Shown here: piece after piece, positions 42,480 through 50,960 of the stretch
How the letters are laid out: each line of letters opens with the position of its first letter
Numbering within the stretch: position 1 is the stretch's first letter
Assembly: GCF_026168515.1 (NCBI RefSeq)
Contig: NZ_CP093443.1
Location: forward strand, 3,844,001 to 3,908,000
From: Brevibacterium spongiae
GTDB lineage: Bacteria > Actinomycetota > Actinomycetes > Actinomycetales > Brevibacteriaceae
Direction: 5' to 3'
Length of the DNA: 64,000 bases
Made by a program: the position numbers and the translations under genes
The notes under the pieces: model-generated
The model's database searches: none
Seen by the model: only the letters and a program-made list of their open reading frames with translations
What the model was told of the DNA's origin: nothing

Positions 42480-43363
42480 CCCAGCCGCTCTTCCTCGTCG
42501 ACCCGACAGCTGCGCGCTTCGAACTCACTGATCTGGCTGCCGCACAGCTGCCGGTCACCGATCTCTCCGCTCATCGCGGGGACGGAATCTTCGAAACCGT
42601 CCTGGTCAGCATGGGCGAGGACGGTGCCGTCGTCGTCAATCGGGAACGGCACTTCACACGGTTCCGCGGCTCCGCCTCGGCGCTGGAGCTTCCCGAACCC
42701 GACCAGGAGCTGTGGGATCGGGTCATCGATCGCCTCATCGCCGAGGTGGCCGCCGACGATCCCGGAATCGTCGAGTTCGGGATCCGCTACGCGATGTCCC
42801 GCGGTGAGCAGGACGAGGACGGCCGGTTCCGTCCGCGCGGGTGGGCGTTCCCGGTGCCCGTGGACGACCACATCCGCTCCGCCCGCGTCCACGGCGTGAC
42901 GGCGGTGAGCCTCGACCGCGGCTTCGACGCCTATATCGGCAGCAAGGCACCGTGGCTGCTCATCGGCGCGAAGACCCTGTCCTACGCCGTCAATCAGGCC
43001 GCCGGACGCTATGCCGCGGCCCACAAGGCCGATGAGGCGCTCTTCGTCTCCCACGACGGCATCGTCCTCGAGGGGCCGACCGCGAATCTCATCATTCGCC
43101 GAGGCGACCGCCTCCTCACGCCGGACCCCGAAGCAGGTCTGCTCTCCGGGACCACCCAGCAGCTGATCTTCGATCACGCCCAGGAGCTGGGGCTGACGGC
43201 CGACTACGCTGACCTGCGCCTCGATGATGTCAAGACCGCCGATGGGGCATGGTTCGTCTCATCAATGCGCACGGCTGTGGCGCTGAGCGAACTCGATGGG
43301 AACGCGATCGCCGTCGACGAGGAGCTGACCGCGAAGTTCCAGTCGATCGTGCGCGCGGGCTGA
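42476..43363 (+). CDS. pabC: Aminodeoxychorismate lyase-like class IV PLP enzyme
   Basis: The 295-residue protein is a fold-type IV PLP enzyme. Lys166 in GAKTLSYAVN is the Schiff-base lysine, Glu199 in VLEGPTANLI contacts the pyridine nitrogen, and the LSGTTQQ and SSMRTAVAL segments bind phosphate and substrate. The pattern fits 4-amino-4-deoxychorismate lyase, which releases pyruvate to give p-aminobenzoate for folate, though D-amino acid transaminases share the fold. It overlaps the VIT gene by four bases, an unusual pairing of metal transport and folate genes. A 26-bp palindrome follows. Confidence 0.83.
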   Translation: MTQPLFLVDPTAARFELTDLAAAQLPVTDLSAHRGDGIFETVLVSMGEDGAVVVNRERHFTRFRGSASALELPEPDQELWDRVIDRLIAEVAADDPGIVEFGIRYAMSRGEQDEDGRFRPRGWAFPVPVDDHIRSARVHGVTAVSLDRGFDAYIGSKAPWLLIGAKTLSYAVNQAAGRYAAAHKADEALFVSHDGIVLEGPTANLIIRRGDRLLTPDPEAGLLSGTTQQLIFDHAQELGLTADYADLRLDDVKTADGAWFVSSMRTAVALSELDGNAIAVDEELTAKFQSIVRAG

Positions 43364-43382
43364 ATCCCGACCACGGCGAAAC

Positions 43383-43408
43383 CCGGCACGAAGAGCTCTT
43401 CGTGCCGG
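43383..43408. terminator. 26-bp perfect palindrome after pabC
   Basis: CCGGCACGAAGAG at 43383-43395 is directly followed by its exact complement to 43408. It lies 20 bases after the pabC stop and faces the convergent small membrane protein gene, so it is a likely bidirectional terminator. Confidence 0.75.
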
Positions 43409-43484
43409 CCTGAGTCGGGGATGCCAAAGAAGAAGGTGTCGGTAAGTGGGATGTCGGTAAAAGGGGATGCGCTGCCCCGAGCCG

Positions 43485-43688
43485 TCAGGCCCGGGGCAGG
43501 GCGTCGGACGTTGCCGACGAGGGGAGAGTGAAGGCAAGCACGAGCCCGAGGATGCAGGACGCGCAGCCCGCCAACCACAGCGGCCAGAAAAGTCCGGACA
43601 GTCCCGGAAGCAGCGCCAGGAGGAATCCGAGAGCACCGCAGACGAACAGTCCGGCGACGATCCTCGTCTTCCATTTCCTCAGCATCAT
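43485..43688 (-). CDS. Small two-span membrane protein
   Basis: The 67-residue product begins with the basic stretch MMLRKWKTR and has two hydrophobic segments (about residues 10-30 and 34-54). I do not recognise a family. GAAGAAAGG upstream of ATG 43688 is a good ribosome site, and the hydrophobic profile is consistent with a real gene. ATG 43685 is an equally possible start. Confidence 0.65.
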   Translation of the reverse strand: MMLRKWKTRIVAGLFVCGALGFLLALLPGLSGLFWPLWLAGCASCILGLVLAFTLPSSATSDALPRA

Positions 43689-43926
43689 GTGCCTTTCTTC
43701 TCACGTTCCGACGCGGGCCTTCCCTTACCCTCGCCGAAGCGTGCTCTCACGCTATCCCGACCCGGCACACCTGCACATCCCCCAAAAGTATGAGATCGAC
43801 GAACTTTCTGTGAGCAGTGCCGTTTGGCTTCACTGCCACTGTCCTGCGTTAGTGTTGTCTCGGACGGACTACGTTCACACGGCACAGCATCGCCGTGAGA
43901 TTGAGCTTCAAGGAAAGGACACGAGC

Positions 43927-44226
43927 ATGGGAAAGCTCGCTTGGCAGATCATCGGCGTGGGAGCACCCATCGCAGCCGCATTCGTCGCTCGCAAGACCTT
44001 GACCTTCGCTTGGGAGAAGTCGACGAAGCGCCCTGCACCGTCGAACCCCGTCGATGACGAGATCTCGATGTCCGAGGCCCTGGCCTGGACGATCGTCTCC
44101 GGCGTCGGTGTGGCAGTCGCGCAGCTCGTCGTGCAGCGCATCGCTGCGAACACCGTGCGCAACAACTTCGGCGATGCCGCCCTGCCGAAGAAGTTCCGCA
44201 AGCAGATCGAAGAGGTCTCCGACTGA
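43927..44226 (+). CDS. DUF4235 membrane protein
   Basis: The 99-residue protein matches DUF4235: it opens with WQIIGVGAPIAAAFVARKTLTFAWEKSTKRPAP, has NPVDDEISMSEALAWTIVSGVGVAVAQLVVQRIA, and ends with a basic and acidic tail. Two hydrophobic segments are present. The family is common in actinobacteria and uncharacterised. ATG 43927 lies behind AAGGAAAGG. The gene is monocistronic, with its own terminator downstream. Confidence 0.88.
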   Translation: MGKLAWQIIGVGAPIAAAFVARKTLTFAWEKSTKRPAPSNPVDDEISMSEALAWTIVSGVGVAVAQLVVQRIAANTVRNNFGDAALPKKFRKQIEEVSD

Positions 44227-44251
44227 TCTCCTGACTCTTCAGCAGACGGAT

Positions 44252-44281
44252 CGGCCCGGGAAGCTCTGGCTTCGCGGGCCG
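44252..44281 (+). terminator. Hairpin terminator after the DUF4235 gene
   Basis: CGGCCCGGGAAGC at 44252-44264 pairs with GCTTCGCGGGCCG at 44269-44281 around a four-base loop, with one mismatch. It is followed by the pyrimidine-rich CTTCTTCTG, which is close to a classical intrinsic terminator. Confidence 0.8.
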
Positions 44282-44400
44282 CTTCTTCTGCGTATGGGTC
44301 CGGCGTGTCTGTACGCGCGGGTTCGGAATGCATACGCCCCGATCACAATCACCACATATGCACCTTGAAGCCGCTTATACACGACAGCACCCCGGCCCGC

Positions 44401-45234
44401 TCAGTCGCTGACGCGGTCGAGGATCTCAGCCAGACGCACAGCGTCGATCTGCCCCGGCGCCGAGGCCAGACCGATCTGGGCAAAGCTCGCACAGCTGCCG
44501 AAGTCCGCTCCCATGATCCGGCTGGTCCGCCCCAAAGGCCCCATCGAGATTCCGAGCACGGGTCGACTCGACGACGACGCCGCCTCGGCGGTCGCCTCCA
44601 ACAGATGCAGCACATCGCTCGGCTCCTGCGGCATCATCGCCACCTTGGCCACATCTGCTCCGGCCTCATCCATTCGGCGGAAGGTCGCACGCAGCTCTGC
44701 TGGCGCATCCGTGGCCGTGAAATTGTGGTGCGAGGCAACCACGGGCACGCCGTTCTCCCTTGCCGCTGCGATGAGCGCCTGAGACTGCGCCCGGTCGATC
44801 TCCACATCGAGCGCCACCGGCGCACCGAGGTCTCCACCCGCCCTTCCTGCCGGCGATTCGCCGGATTCCGCTGCGGCATTCGCCACCCCCGCGATGAGGC
44901 GGCTGACCACCTCGGCGTATTCGCTTTCGGAGATCTCGACCAGACCGCCTTCGAACGCGGTGCGCACGGTCAGCAGGACCGGCAGACCGGCAGCGGTTGC
45001 GTGCGGAAACAGCCGCAGAACATCCTCGGCGCGGGCATCTCGTCCCGTCTGCGCGAGCAGCGGATCGATGCGCCATTCGATGACGTCGACGACGCCCGTC
45101 GCCGCGGCTGCTGCACACTGTGCGGTCAGCTCCTCGGCGTCGACGGCCTGGGTCGGCACGATCACGGACGGTCGACCCGGATTGCGCACAGCAGGCGTTC
45201 CTGCGGCAGGATTGAGGAACGGCAATGGTTTCAT
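44401..45234 (-). CDS. aroD: Type I 3-dehydroquinate dehydratase
   Basis: The 277-residue TIM-barrel enzyme removes water from 3-dehydroquinate through a Schiff base. Lys197 in AKVAMMP forms the imine and His170 in VVASHHNF is the general base; their spacing of 27 matches the His143-Lys170 pair of the Salmonella enzyme. VIEWRID near residue 51 and SMGPLGRTSR bind the carboxylate. The N terminus is about 20 residues longer than usual. Many actinobacteria use the type II enzyme for aromatic synthesis, so this type I copy may serve quinate or shikimate catabolism. It is divergent from an alpha/beta hydrolase gene. Confidence 0.9.
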   Translation of the reverse strand: MKPLPFLNPAAGTPAVRNPGRPSVIVPTQAVDAEELTAQCAAAAATGVVDVIEWRIDPLLAQTGRDARAEDVLRLFPHATAAGLPVLLTVRTAFEGGLVEISESEYAEVVSRLIAGVANAAAESGESPAGRAGGDLGAPVALDVEIDRAQSQALIAAARENGVPVVASHHNFTATDAPAELRATFRRMDEAGADVAKVAMMPQEPSDVLHLLEATAEAASSSSRPVLGISMGPLGRTSRIMGADFGSCASFAQIGLASAPGQIDAVRLAEILDRVSD

Positions 45235-45282
45235 GGTTCAAGCGTAGGCGCTCCTCTCGCGCCCGCGGACTGGAGGACACGA

Positions 45283-46086
45283 GTGGAGACGATGCGGGCG
45301 CACACGATCAGCACACACGACGGATTTCCGCTCACTGTCCAGGTCAGCGGGCCCGACGATGCTCCCGCGCTGCTGCTGCTCCAGGGGCAGTCGAACTCGC
45401 ACGAATGGTGGGATGAGCTGCGCGGGGACTTCTCCTCTCAGTTCCGCACCATCACGTTCGACTACCGCGGCACGGGTGGCAGCCGCGGTGAGCTCGGCGA
45501 GCTGTCCACCGCGAGCTTCGCCGCCGATGCTGCCGAGGTGCTCGACCACCTCGGCGTGGATCGCACCGCCGTCTACGGCACCTCGATGGGTGGGCGGATC
45601 GCGCAGATGCTCGCAGTGGACTTCCCCGAACGAGTCAGCGCTCTCGTCCTCGGATGCACGACACCGGGCGGGCCGCACTCGGTCAAGCGTCCGCGCGAGG
45701 TCGGCCAGAACCTCGCTCGCCTGCGCGGAGAAGAACACACCCGTTACCTCTTCGATCTCTTCTACACCCCTGCCTGGACGGTCTCAGCGAAGTACAGCAA
45801 GCTGCTCGGCGATGACACGATGATGGCGGCCGAATCGGCGGCGCACCTGCGCATCAGTGCAGGTCACAACGCGTGGGACCGCCTGCCTGAGATCAGCGCT
45901 CCCACCCTGGTCATCCACGGCGATGACGACCGGATGAACCCGGTCGACAACGCCCACCTCCTCCACGAGCGGATCCCCGGTTCGCAGCTGCTCATCCTCC
46001 CCGAGGGGCGGCACGGATTCTTCGAGGAATTCGCCGAGGTGGTCACACCGGCCGTCCTGCGATTCCTCACCGAGTCCATCGGCTGA
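45283..46086 (+). CDS. Alpha/beta-fold hydrolase
   Basis: The 267-residue protein has the canonical alpha/beta hydrolase order: LLLQGQSNSHEWW oxyanion region, the nucleophile elbow YGTSMGGRI (Ser), an acid in HGDDDRMNP and the final His in EGRHGFFEEF. It resembles enol-lactone and other C-C or ester hydrolases, but the substrate is unknown. GTG 45283 is preferred because GGAGG lies six bases upstream; ATG 45292 is too far from it. The aroD gene is divergent, with only 48 bases between starts. Confidence 0.88.
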   Translation: METMRAHTISTHDGFPLTVQVSGPDDAPALLLLQGQSNSHEWWDELRGDFSSQFRTITFDYRGTGGSRGELGELSTASFAADAAEVLDHLGVDRTAVYGTSMGGRIAQMLAVDFPERVSALVLGCTTPGGPHSVKRPREVGQNLARLRGEEHTRYLFDLFYTPAWTVSAKYSKLLGDDTMMAAESAAHLRISAGHNAWDRLPEISAPTLVIHGDDDRMNPVDNAHLLHERIPGSQLLILPEGRHGFFEEFAEVVTPAVLRFLTESIG

Positions 46087-46748
46087 CGCCTCTTCGCCCG
46101 CTCCTTCGGCTGGCGCTTCTTCGCCTGATGCTTCTTCGCCTGACCGATCCCAGCCGTCCGGCGCCGGCACTTCACCGTTCCGCTTCCCATGGGCCCGTCG
46201 TCGGCCCTGCCTGAGTTCCTGGCCGGAGTCCTTCCGCCGACTCTCACGGACGACTATGATCAGCTCTCACGAAGGGCTGCACACCGACGTTCGGCCCAGC
46301 ACCTGCAGATGTGATCACATATACTTGTGACGTCCATCACCGATTTCAGCCGTCGTGCTGCGGCCCGAAACATCGAACGGAGCGCACCAACTCAAGGCAC
46401 ATCGATCTCTGCGGCACTCATTGAAGCAAGGATGCTTTTTACAGCAAAGGTTCCCAGGGAACACTAAACCGAATAAGGGCACATCTACATGACCCAAGCA
46501 ATCTTTATAACAATCAAGTAACGTACATACCTATATCTTCCCAGGTCAGAGGGGCAGTCAAGCTCGCCACTCCGCTCAACCGCACAAATTCTCTGCTGAA
46601 AATACTGAACAAAACTACAATGGTGAGTGAGAAATCCGTGCGTGACAAGGCGAGTGTGCGATCAGACAGATACCGCCATCGCCGAATCGCGAAACGGGGG
46701 TGAAGCCTCTCGTTCTTGCGGAGGGTCAAGAATGCAAGGAGGAAACGC
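46087..46748. promoter_or_regulatory. Long AT-richer leader of the betaine-type ABC operon
   Basis: No gene is supported. The first 150 bases are GC-rich with imperfect CTTCTTCGCCTG repeats after the hydrolase stop. From the palindrome at 46309-46320 to the ribosome site at 46736 the composition becomes clearly AT-richer than the surroundings. This leaves an untranslated leader of up to 400 bases if transcription starts near the palindrome. CCTC and GGAGG stretches near 46706-46724 could form a hairpin. I do not recognise a known riboswitch class. Confidence 0.5.
46309..46320. promoter_or_regulatory. Palindromic operator ATGTGATCACAT upstream of the ABC operon
   Basis: ATGTGATCACAT is a perfect 12-bp palindrome. 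Its core TGTGATCACA recurs at 50855-50864 upstream of the paralogous substrate-binding protein gene. The shared core and matching context support a common regulator of both units. No regulator gene is adjacent. Confidence 0.6.
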
Positions 46749-48059
46749 GTGAGCGTTGTCAAAGCATCAAACGTGTACAAGGTCTTCGGCAAGCGTGAAA
46801 ACGAAGTCGTCAAGCGACTCGAAGAGGGCGCCGACCGCGATGACCTGACCAAACTCGGTACGGCTGCCGTCATCGACGCGAGCTTCGATGTCCAGGAGGG
46901 CGAGATCTTCGTCGTCATGGGCCTGTCGGGTTCGGGCAAGTCGACCCTGATCCGCACTCTCAACGGACTCTGGGCACCGACTGCCGGATCCGTCGAAGTG
47001 CTGGGCACCGACATCGCGAAGATCGATTCTGCCGCACTGCGCAAGGTCCGCAGCGAACACATCTCGATGGTCTTCCAGCACTTCGCTCTGCTGCCGCACC
47101 GCACGGTTCGGGACAATGCCGCATATGCCTTGGAGGTCCGCGGGGTCGCGAAGGCGGAACGGGACAAGTCGGCCGATCGCTGGCTCAAGGCCGTCGGCCT
47201 CGAAGGCTGGGGCGACAAGTTCCCCGAGCAGCTCTCCGGCGGCATGCAGCAGCGCGTCGGCCTGGCGCGCGCACTTGCGGCAGAGACCGACATCCTGCTC
47301 ATGGACGAAGCCTTCTCAGCCCTCGACCCGCTGATCCGGCGCGAAATGCAGGAACAGCTCGTCGAGCTGCAGCGGGAGCTGAAGAAGACCATCATCTTCA
47401 TCACTCACGATCTCAACGAAGCGATGTTCCTCGGCGACCGGATCGCAGTGATGCGCAACGGACGCATCGTCCAGGTCGGCACTCCGGAGGACATCCTCAC
47501 CGATCCGGCCAACGACTACGTCGCCCAGTTCGTCCACGACGTCGATCGCGCGCGTGTCCTGACCGCCAACAATGTCATGGAGAAGGCGCGTCAGACCGTG
47601 ACCAACCAGAACGGCCCCCGCGTCGCGCTGCGCACCATGCGTGAGAACAGCGCCTCGGGTGTGTACGTCACAGACAGGGACCGGAAGTTCCTCGGCCTCG
47701 TGAACGACCGTGACTGCATCGACCACATCAGGGCCGGGGCCACGACTCTCGACGAGATCATCAAGCCCGTCGCCCACCCTGCTTCACCGGACGACCTGCT
47801 CATCGATCTCTTCCTCCCGACTGCGGAGATGCCTATGCCGGTGCCCGTCACAGATGCTGACGGCGAACTCGTCGGCGTCGTGCCTCGCGCCACCCTGCTC
47901 GCCGCACTCGGCAACCAGAACGGCAATGACGAGCAGGCAACGGACTCCTCTGTCCAAGACTGGCCCGACCCTGTCGACACCGGCATCATCGATCAGGTGC
48001 TCGCCGAAGGAGACGATGCCGTCTCACCGCAGACCGCCGGCGAAAGGAGTGAGCGCTGA
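46749..48059 (+). CDS. Glycine betaine/proline-type ABC transporter ATP-binding protein with CBS domains
   Basis: The 436-residue ATPase has Walker A GLSGSGKST at 58-66, the signature LSGGMQ at 162-167 and Walker B ILLMDE at 182-187. An N-terminal extension with FGKRENEVVKRLEEGADRDDL is typical of ProV/OpuAA. Residues of about 300-400 form a CBS pair, which in OpuA senses ionic strength or nucleotides. The last 35 residues are acidic. It energises uptake of betaine-like osmoprotectants. GTG 46749 lies seven bases after AAGGAGG; an in-frame TTG upstream lacks a site. The permease gene starts in its stop codon. Confidence 0.93.
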   Translation: MSVVKASNVYKVFGKRENEVVKRLEEGADRDDLTKLGTAAVIDASFDVQEGEIFVVMGLSGSGKSTLIRTLNGLWAPTAGSVEVLGTDIAKIDSAALRKVRSEHISMVFQHFALLPHRTVRDNAAYALEVRGVAKAERDKSADRWLKAVGLEGWGDKFPEQLSGGMQQRVGLARALAAETDILLMDEAFSALDPLIRREMQEQLVELQRELKKTIIFITHDLNEAMFLGDRIAVMRNGRIVQVGTPEDILTDPANDYVAQFVHDVDRARVLTANNVMEKARQTVTNQNGPRVALRTMRENSASGVYVTDRDRKFLGLVNDRDCIDHIRAGATTLDEIIKPVAHPASPDDLLIDLFLPTAEMPMPVPVTDADGELVGVVPRATLLAALGNQNGNDEQATDSSVQDWPDPVDTGIIDQVLAEGDDAVSPQTAGERSER

Positions 48060-48955
48060 TGGAGAACATCAGAATTCCGATCGGAGCCTGGGTCGATACT
48101 GCATTCGACTGGCTCAAAGAGAACGTCGCGTGGTTCTTCGACGCCGTGACCTGGCTCTTCAACTTCCTCATCGAGATCCTCACCGATGTGCTCGTCGACC
48201 TCCACCCGCTCGTCATCATCCTCCTGCTCGCCCTCATCGGCTGGGTGCTGCGGTCGTGGCAGATGGCTCTGGGCACCGTGATCACGATGTTCTTCATCAT
48301 GACGATGGACCAATGGGTGGCATCGATGCAGACGCTGGCACTCGTCCTCATCGCCGCCGTCATCGCCGTCATCATCGCTGTGCCACTGGGTATCCTCGCT
48401 GCGCGCAACGATGCAGCCTCGACGGTCATCAAACCGGTCCTCGACTTCATGCAGACGATGCCGTCCTTCGTCTACCTCATCCCTGCAGTCACCTTCTTCG
48501 GCATCGGCGTCGTGCCCGGTCTCGTGGCCACGGTGATCTTCGCTCTGCCCCCGGGTGTGCGGTTCACGGAACTCGGAATCCGCGGGGTCGATTCGGAGAC
48601 AGTCGAAGCTGGACAGTCCTTCGGCGCGACTCCCGGCCAGATCCTCCGTGGAGTCCAACTGCCTCTGGCCACGCCGACGATCATGGCCGGCATCAACCAG
48701 GTCATCATGCTCGCACTGGCCATGGCTGTCATCGCCGGCATGGTCGGCGCCGACGGCCTCGGAAAGAACGTCGTCGAAGCGATCGCCACCCAGAACCTGC
48801 CGCTCGGCGTCGAGGCCGGCCTCGGCGTGGTGATCATCGCGGTCTACCTCGACCGTGTCACCGCGGCCCTGGGCAACGCGAAGGACTACCCGCAATCGCT
48901 CATCGCGGGAATGCGTCGCCGCAACGCCAAGAAGAAGGCAGCTGCAGCGGCCTGA
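48059..48955 (+). CDS. Glycine betaine/proline-type ABC transporter permease
   Basis: The 298-residue protein has about six to seven hydrophobic segments and the permease coupling loop GVDSETVEAGQSFGATPGQILRGVQLPLATPTIMAGINQVIM (about 180-221), which contacts the ATPase. It matches ProW/OpuAB in length and order. Its first base is the last base of the ATPase gene, so the two are tightly coupled. The C terminus ends in a Lys/Ala-rich tail. Confidence 0.93.
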   Translation: MENIRIPIGAWVDTAFDWLKENVAWFFDAVTWLFNFLIEILTDVLVDLHPLVIILLLALIGWVLRSWQMALGTVITMFFIMTMDQWVASMQTLALVLIAAVIAVIIAVPLGILAARNDAASTVIKPVLDFMQTMPSFVYLIPAVTFFGIGVVPGLVATVIFALPPGVRFTELGIRGVDSETVEAGQSFGATPGQILRGVQLPLATPTIMAGINQVIMLALAMAVIAGMVGADGLGKNVVEAIATQNLPLGVEAGLGVVIIAVYLDRVTAALGNAKDYPQSLIAGMRRRNAKKKAAAAA

Positions 48956-49008
48956 GCTGATGGACCATCCAGTCTGAATTGTCGACCACTAGAGAAAAGG
49001 AACACACA

Positions 49009-49917
49009 ATGAAGAGAAGATTCCTCACCCCGATCGTCGCTGCAGTCGCAGCTCTCGGCCTTGCTCTGACCGGTTGCTCGCAGGAAGCGGCGAAGGACGA
49101 CGGCGGAGGCGGCGACAAGGGCGACATCAAGCTCGGCTACGTCACCGGCTGGACCGACGGCCAGAGCATCTCGCTCCTGCTCGAGAACCAGCTGGGCGAG
49201 ATGGGCTACAACGTCGAAACCCAGACCTTCAATGACGCCGCCGTCCTCTACGCCGGTGTCGCCAATGGCGATATCGACATGTACCCGTCCTCATGGCCCG
49301 AGGTCACGCACAAGCAGTACATCGATGAATACGGTGACAAGCTCGAAGACCTCGGTGCGTACTACGACAACGCAGTGCTGACGATCGCCGTCCCGAAGTA
49401 CATGAAGGACATCAACTCGATCGAAGACCTCAAGGGCAAGGGCAAGGACTTCGGCGGCGAGATCATCGGAATCGAGCCCGGTGCTGGTCTGACGAAGGCC
49501 ACCAAGGCGATGATTCCCGAATACGGTCTCGACGGCGAATACGAACTCGTCACCTCGTCGACCGCGGCCATGCTCACCGAGCTCGGCAATGCGACCGACG
49601 CGGAGAAGGACATCGTCGTCACCCTGTGGCGTCCGTTCTGGGCCAACAACGCCTACCCGGTCAAGGACCTCAAGGACCCGAAGGGTGCGATGGGCGACCC
49701 GGAGAAGCTCCACTTCACCGCAACCAAGGGCTTCAGCGAAGAGCACTCCGATGTCGCCGACTACATCGGCAACATCAAGCTCGATGACAAGCAGTACGGT
49801 GACCTCGAAGACCTCGTCGTCAACGAGTACAAGGACGATGGAGAGAAGGCCATCACCGAATGGCTCAAGGCCAACCCTGACGCCTACGAAGGCGAACTGT
49901 CCGGCGAAGACAAGTGA
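49009..49917 (+). CDS. Glycine betaine-type substrate-binding lipoprotein
   Basis: The 302-residue protein has a lipoprotein signal, MKRRFLTPIVAAVAALGLAL-TGC, with Cys23 as the lipid anchor, then a Gly/Asp-rich linker and an OpuAC/ProX binding domain. Aromatic residues in YVTGWTDGQS, PSSWPEVTHKQY and TLWRPFWANNAY probably form the cation-pi cage for a quaternary ammonium head group. ATG 49009 follows AAAAGGAAC. It completes the ATPase-permease operon and is followed by a strong terminator. An orphan paralogue lies at 50961. Confidence 0.93.
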   Translation: MKRRFLTPIVAAVAALGLALTGCSQEAAKDDGGGGDKGDIKLGYVTGWTDGQSISLLLENQLGEMGYNVETQTFNDAAVLYAGVANGDIDMYPSSWPEVTHKQYIDEYGDKLEDLGAYYDNAVLTIAVPKYMKDINSIEDLKGKGKDFGGEIIGIEPGAGLTKATKAMIPEYGLDGEYELVTSSTAAMLTELGNATDAEKDIVVTLWRPFWANNAYPVKDLKDPKGAMGDPEKLHFTATKGFSEEHSDVADYIGNIKLDDKQYGDLEDLVVNEYKDDGEKAITEWLKANPDAYEGELSGEDK

Positions 49918-49988
49918 TTCGCCGCGGCAGCTTCTGAGCTGACGGAGGCACCTCCTCCCCAGCTCAGCTGCGAGCAGTCATCAAGGTG

Positions 49989-50026
49989 CTGTGCCCTCCC
50001 GACTCGGACGAGTCGGGAGGGCACAG
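49989..50026 (+). terminator. 18-bp stem terminator after the ABC operon
   Basis: CTGTGCCCTCCCGACTCG at 49989-50006 pairs perfectly with its complement at 50009-50026, with GA between. It lies 72 bases after the substrate-binding protein stop. It is the strongest hairpin in this part of the window. Confidence 0.85.
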
Positions 50027-50101
50027 TCGTGTGAGTAGACTCGACTCAGTATCGCTGCACGGCACTGTGCCCGGAATGCGAGCCCGAATGGAGGACATGG
50101 G

Positions 50102-50653
50102 ATGACGGACAGTTCGGCAGCTGTCGACACATTCGTCGGCCCCCTCACCGTGACCTGCGACGGACAGTCGGTCATCGGACTCGGATGGCACGCTCCCACC
50201 GATTCAGGCCCTGCTGATTCGATCCCCACCGTTTCGATCCCCACCGATTCGATCCCCACCGAGGCGGCCGCCGCCTCGGATCCGATCCTCGCCGAGGCGG
50301 TCGCCCAGCTGCGTGCGTACTTCGACGGCCGCCTCGGCGATTTCGACCTGCCCGTCGATTTCGGTCAGGTCTCGGACGTCGCCAGGGCGGTGCTGACGAC
50401 CTTGGCTGAGCAGGTCCCGGCAGGCACCACGGTGACCTATGGTCAACTCGCCGAAGCCAGCGGAACTGGGATTCCCGCGCGTGCCGTCGGCGGGATCATG
50501 GGGCTCAACCCGATCCCGATCATCGTCCCATGCCACCGCGTTGTGGCTGGTGACGGACTGGGCGGCTATTCGGGCGGGCTGCCCGGGCACGAGCTCGAGA
50601 CGAAGAGGCGCCTCCTCGAATTCGAAGACGCCCTGCCTCAGCCGCTGTTCTGA
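50102..50653 (+). CDS. ogt: Methylated-DNA-[protein]-cysteine S-methyltransferase
   Basis: The 183-residue protein repairs O6-methylguanine by transferring the methyl group to its own cysteine. It has the active-site motif PCHRVV with Cys144, a helix-turn-helix recognition segment TVTYGQLAEASGTGIPARAVGGIMGLNPIP and the final GGYSGG loop. The N-terminal domain contains a short in-frame repeat, with GATTCGATCCCCACC-like units near 50216-50265 encoding Asp-Ser-Ile-Pro-Thr. The gene lies between the two substrate-binding protein genes and appears unrelated to them. ATG 50102 is the first suitable start. Confidence 0.9.
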   Translation: MTDSSAAVDTFVGPLTVTCDGQSVIGLGWHAPTDSGPADSIPTVSIPTDSIPTEAAAASDPILAEAVAQLRAYFDGRLGDFDLPVDFGQVSDVARAVLTTLAEQVPAGTTVTYGQLAEASGTGIPARAVGGIMGLNPIPIIVPCHRVVAGDGLGGYSGGLPGHELETKRRLLEFEDALPQPLF

Positions 50654-50960
50654 CGCGGTCTCTGTTAAGCGTCCCTGACCCGCACCCCTCACACGTGTAC
50701 CTCACACGTATGCGTGCAAGCCCCTCCGAGCCTTACGCGTATGCCAACGAACCATGCGCGAAAGCCAGCCAACCGTGCATCACAGCCTCTGAACTTCGCA
50801 CCGAAACCACTGGAAGTCGCGTGATAACTGTGATTACATAGCTGTACCGGATTTTGTGATCACAAACACGTCTGCGTTCACATGTTCCTGCTCGAACCCC
50901 GGAAACCGCCACAGTCGGCGGTGTCCCCGTGTCCGAGCAGCCACAACGAAGAGGAAACCG
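50654..50960. promoter_or_regulatory. Promoter region of the orphan betaine-binding protein gene with palindromes
   Basis: No gene is supported. TTTGTGATCACAAA at 50853-50866 is a perfect 14-bp palindrome. A near copy, TGTGATTACA, lies at 50829-50838, 26 bases away centre to centre. The core equals that upstream of the ABC operon at 46310-46319. Earlier bases carry CACACGTAT and ACGCGTAT-like repeats around 50690-50745. Confidence 0.6.

Noticed and set aside
46320..46748. Known riboswitch (for example c-di-AMP or glycine type) in the ABC operon leader
   Set aside because: I could not match the conserved cores of those classes by eye. A covariance-model search would be decisive.
46514..47404. 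296-residue minus-strand frame over the ABC ATPase leader and start
   Set aside because: It runs opposite the Walker A and signature motifs and has Ser/Arg-rich shadow composition.
50216..50265. Repeats in ogt as a CRISPR or regulatory array
   Set aside because: The units are 15 bp, contiguous and in frame, encoding a short Asp-Ser-Ile-Pro-Thr repeat in the protein.
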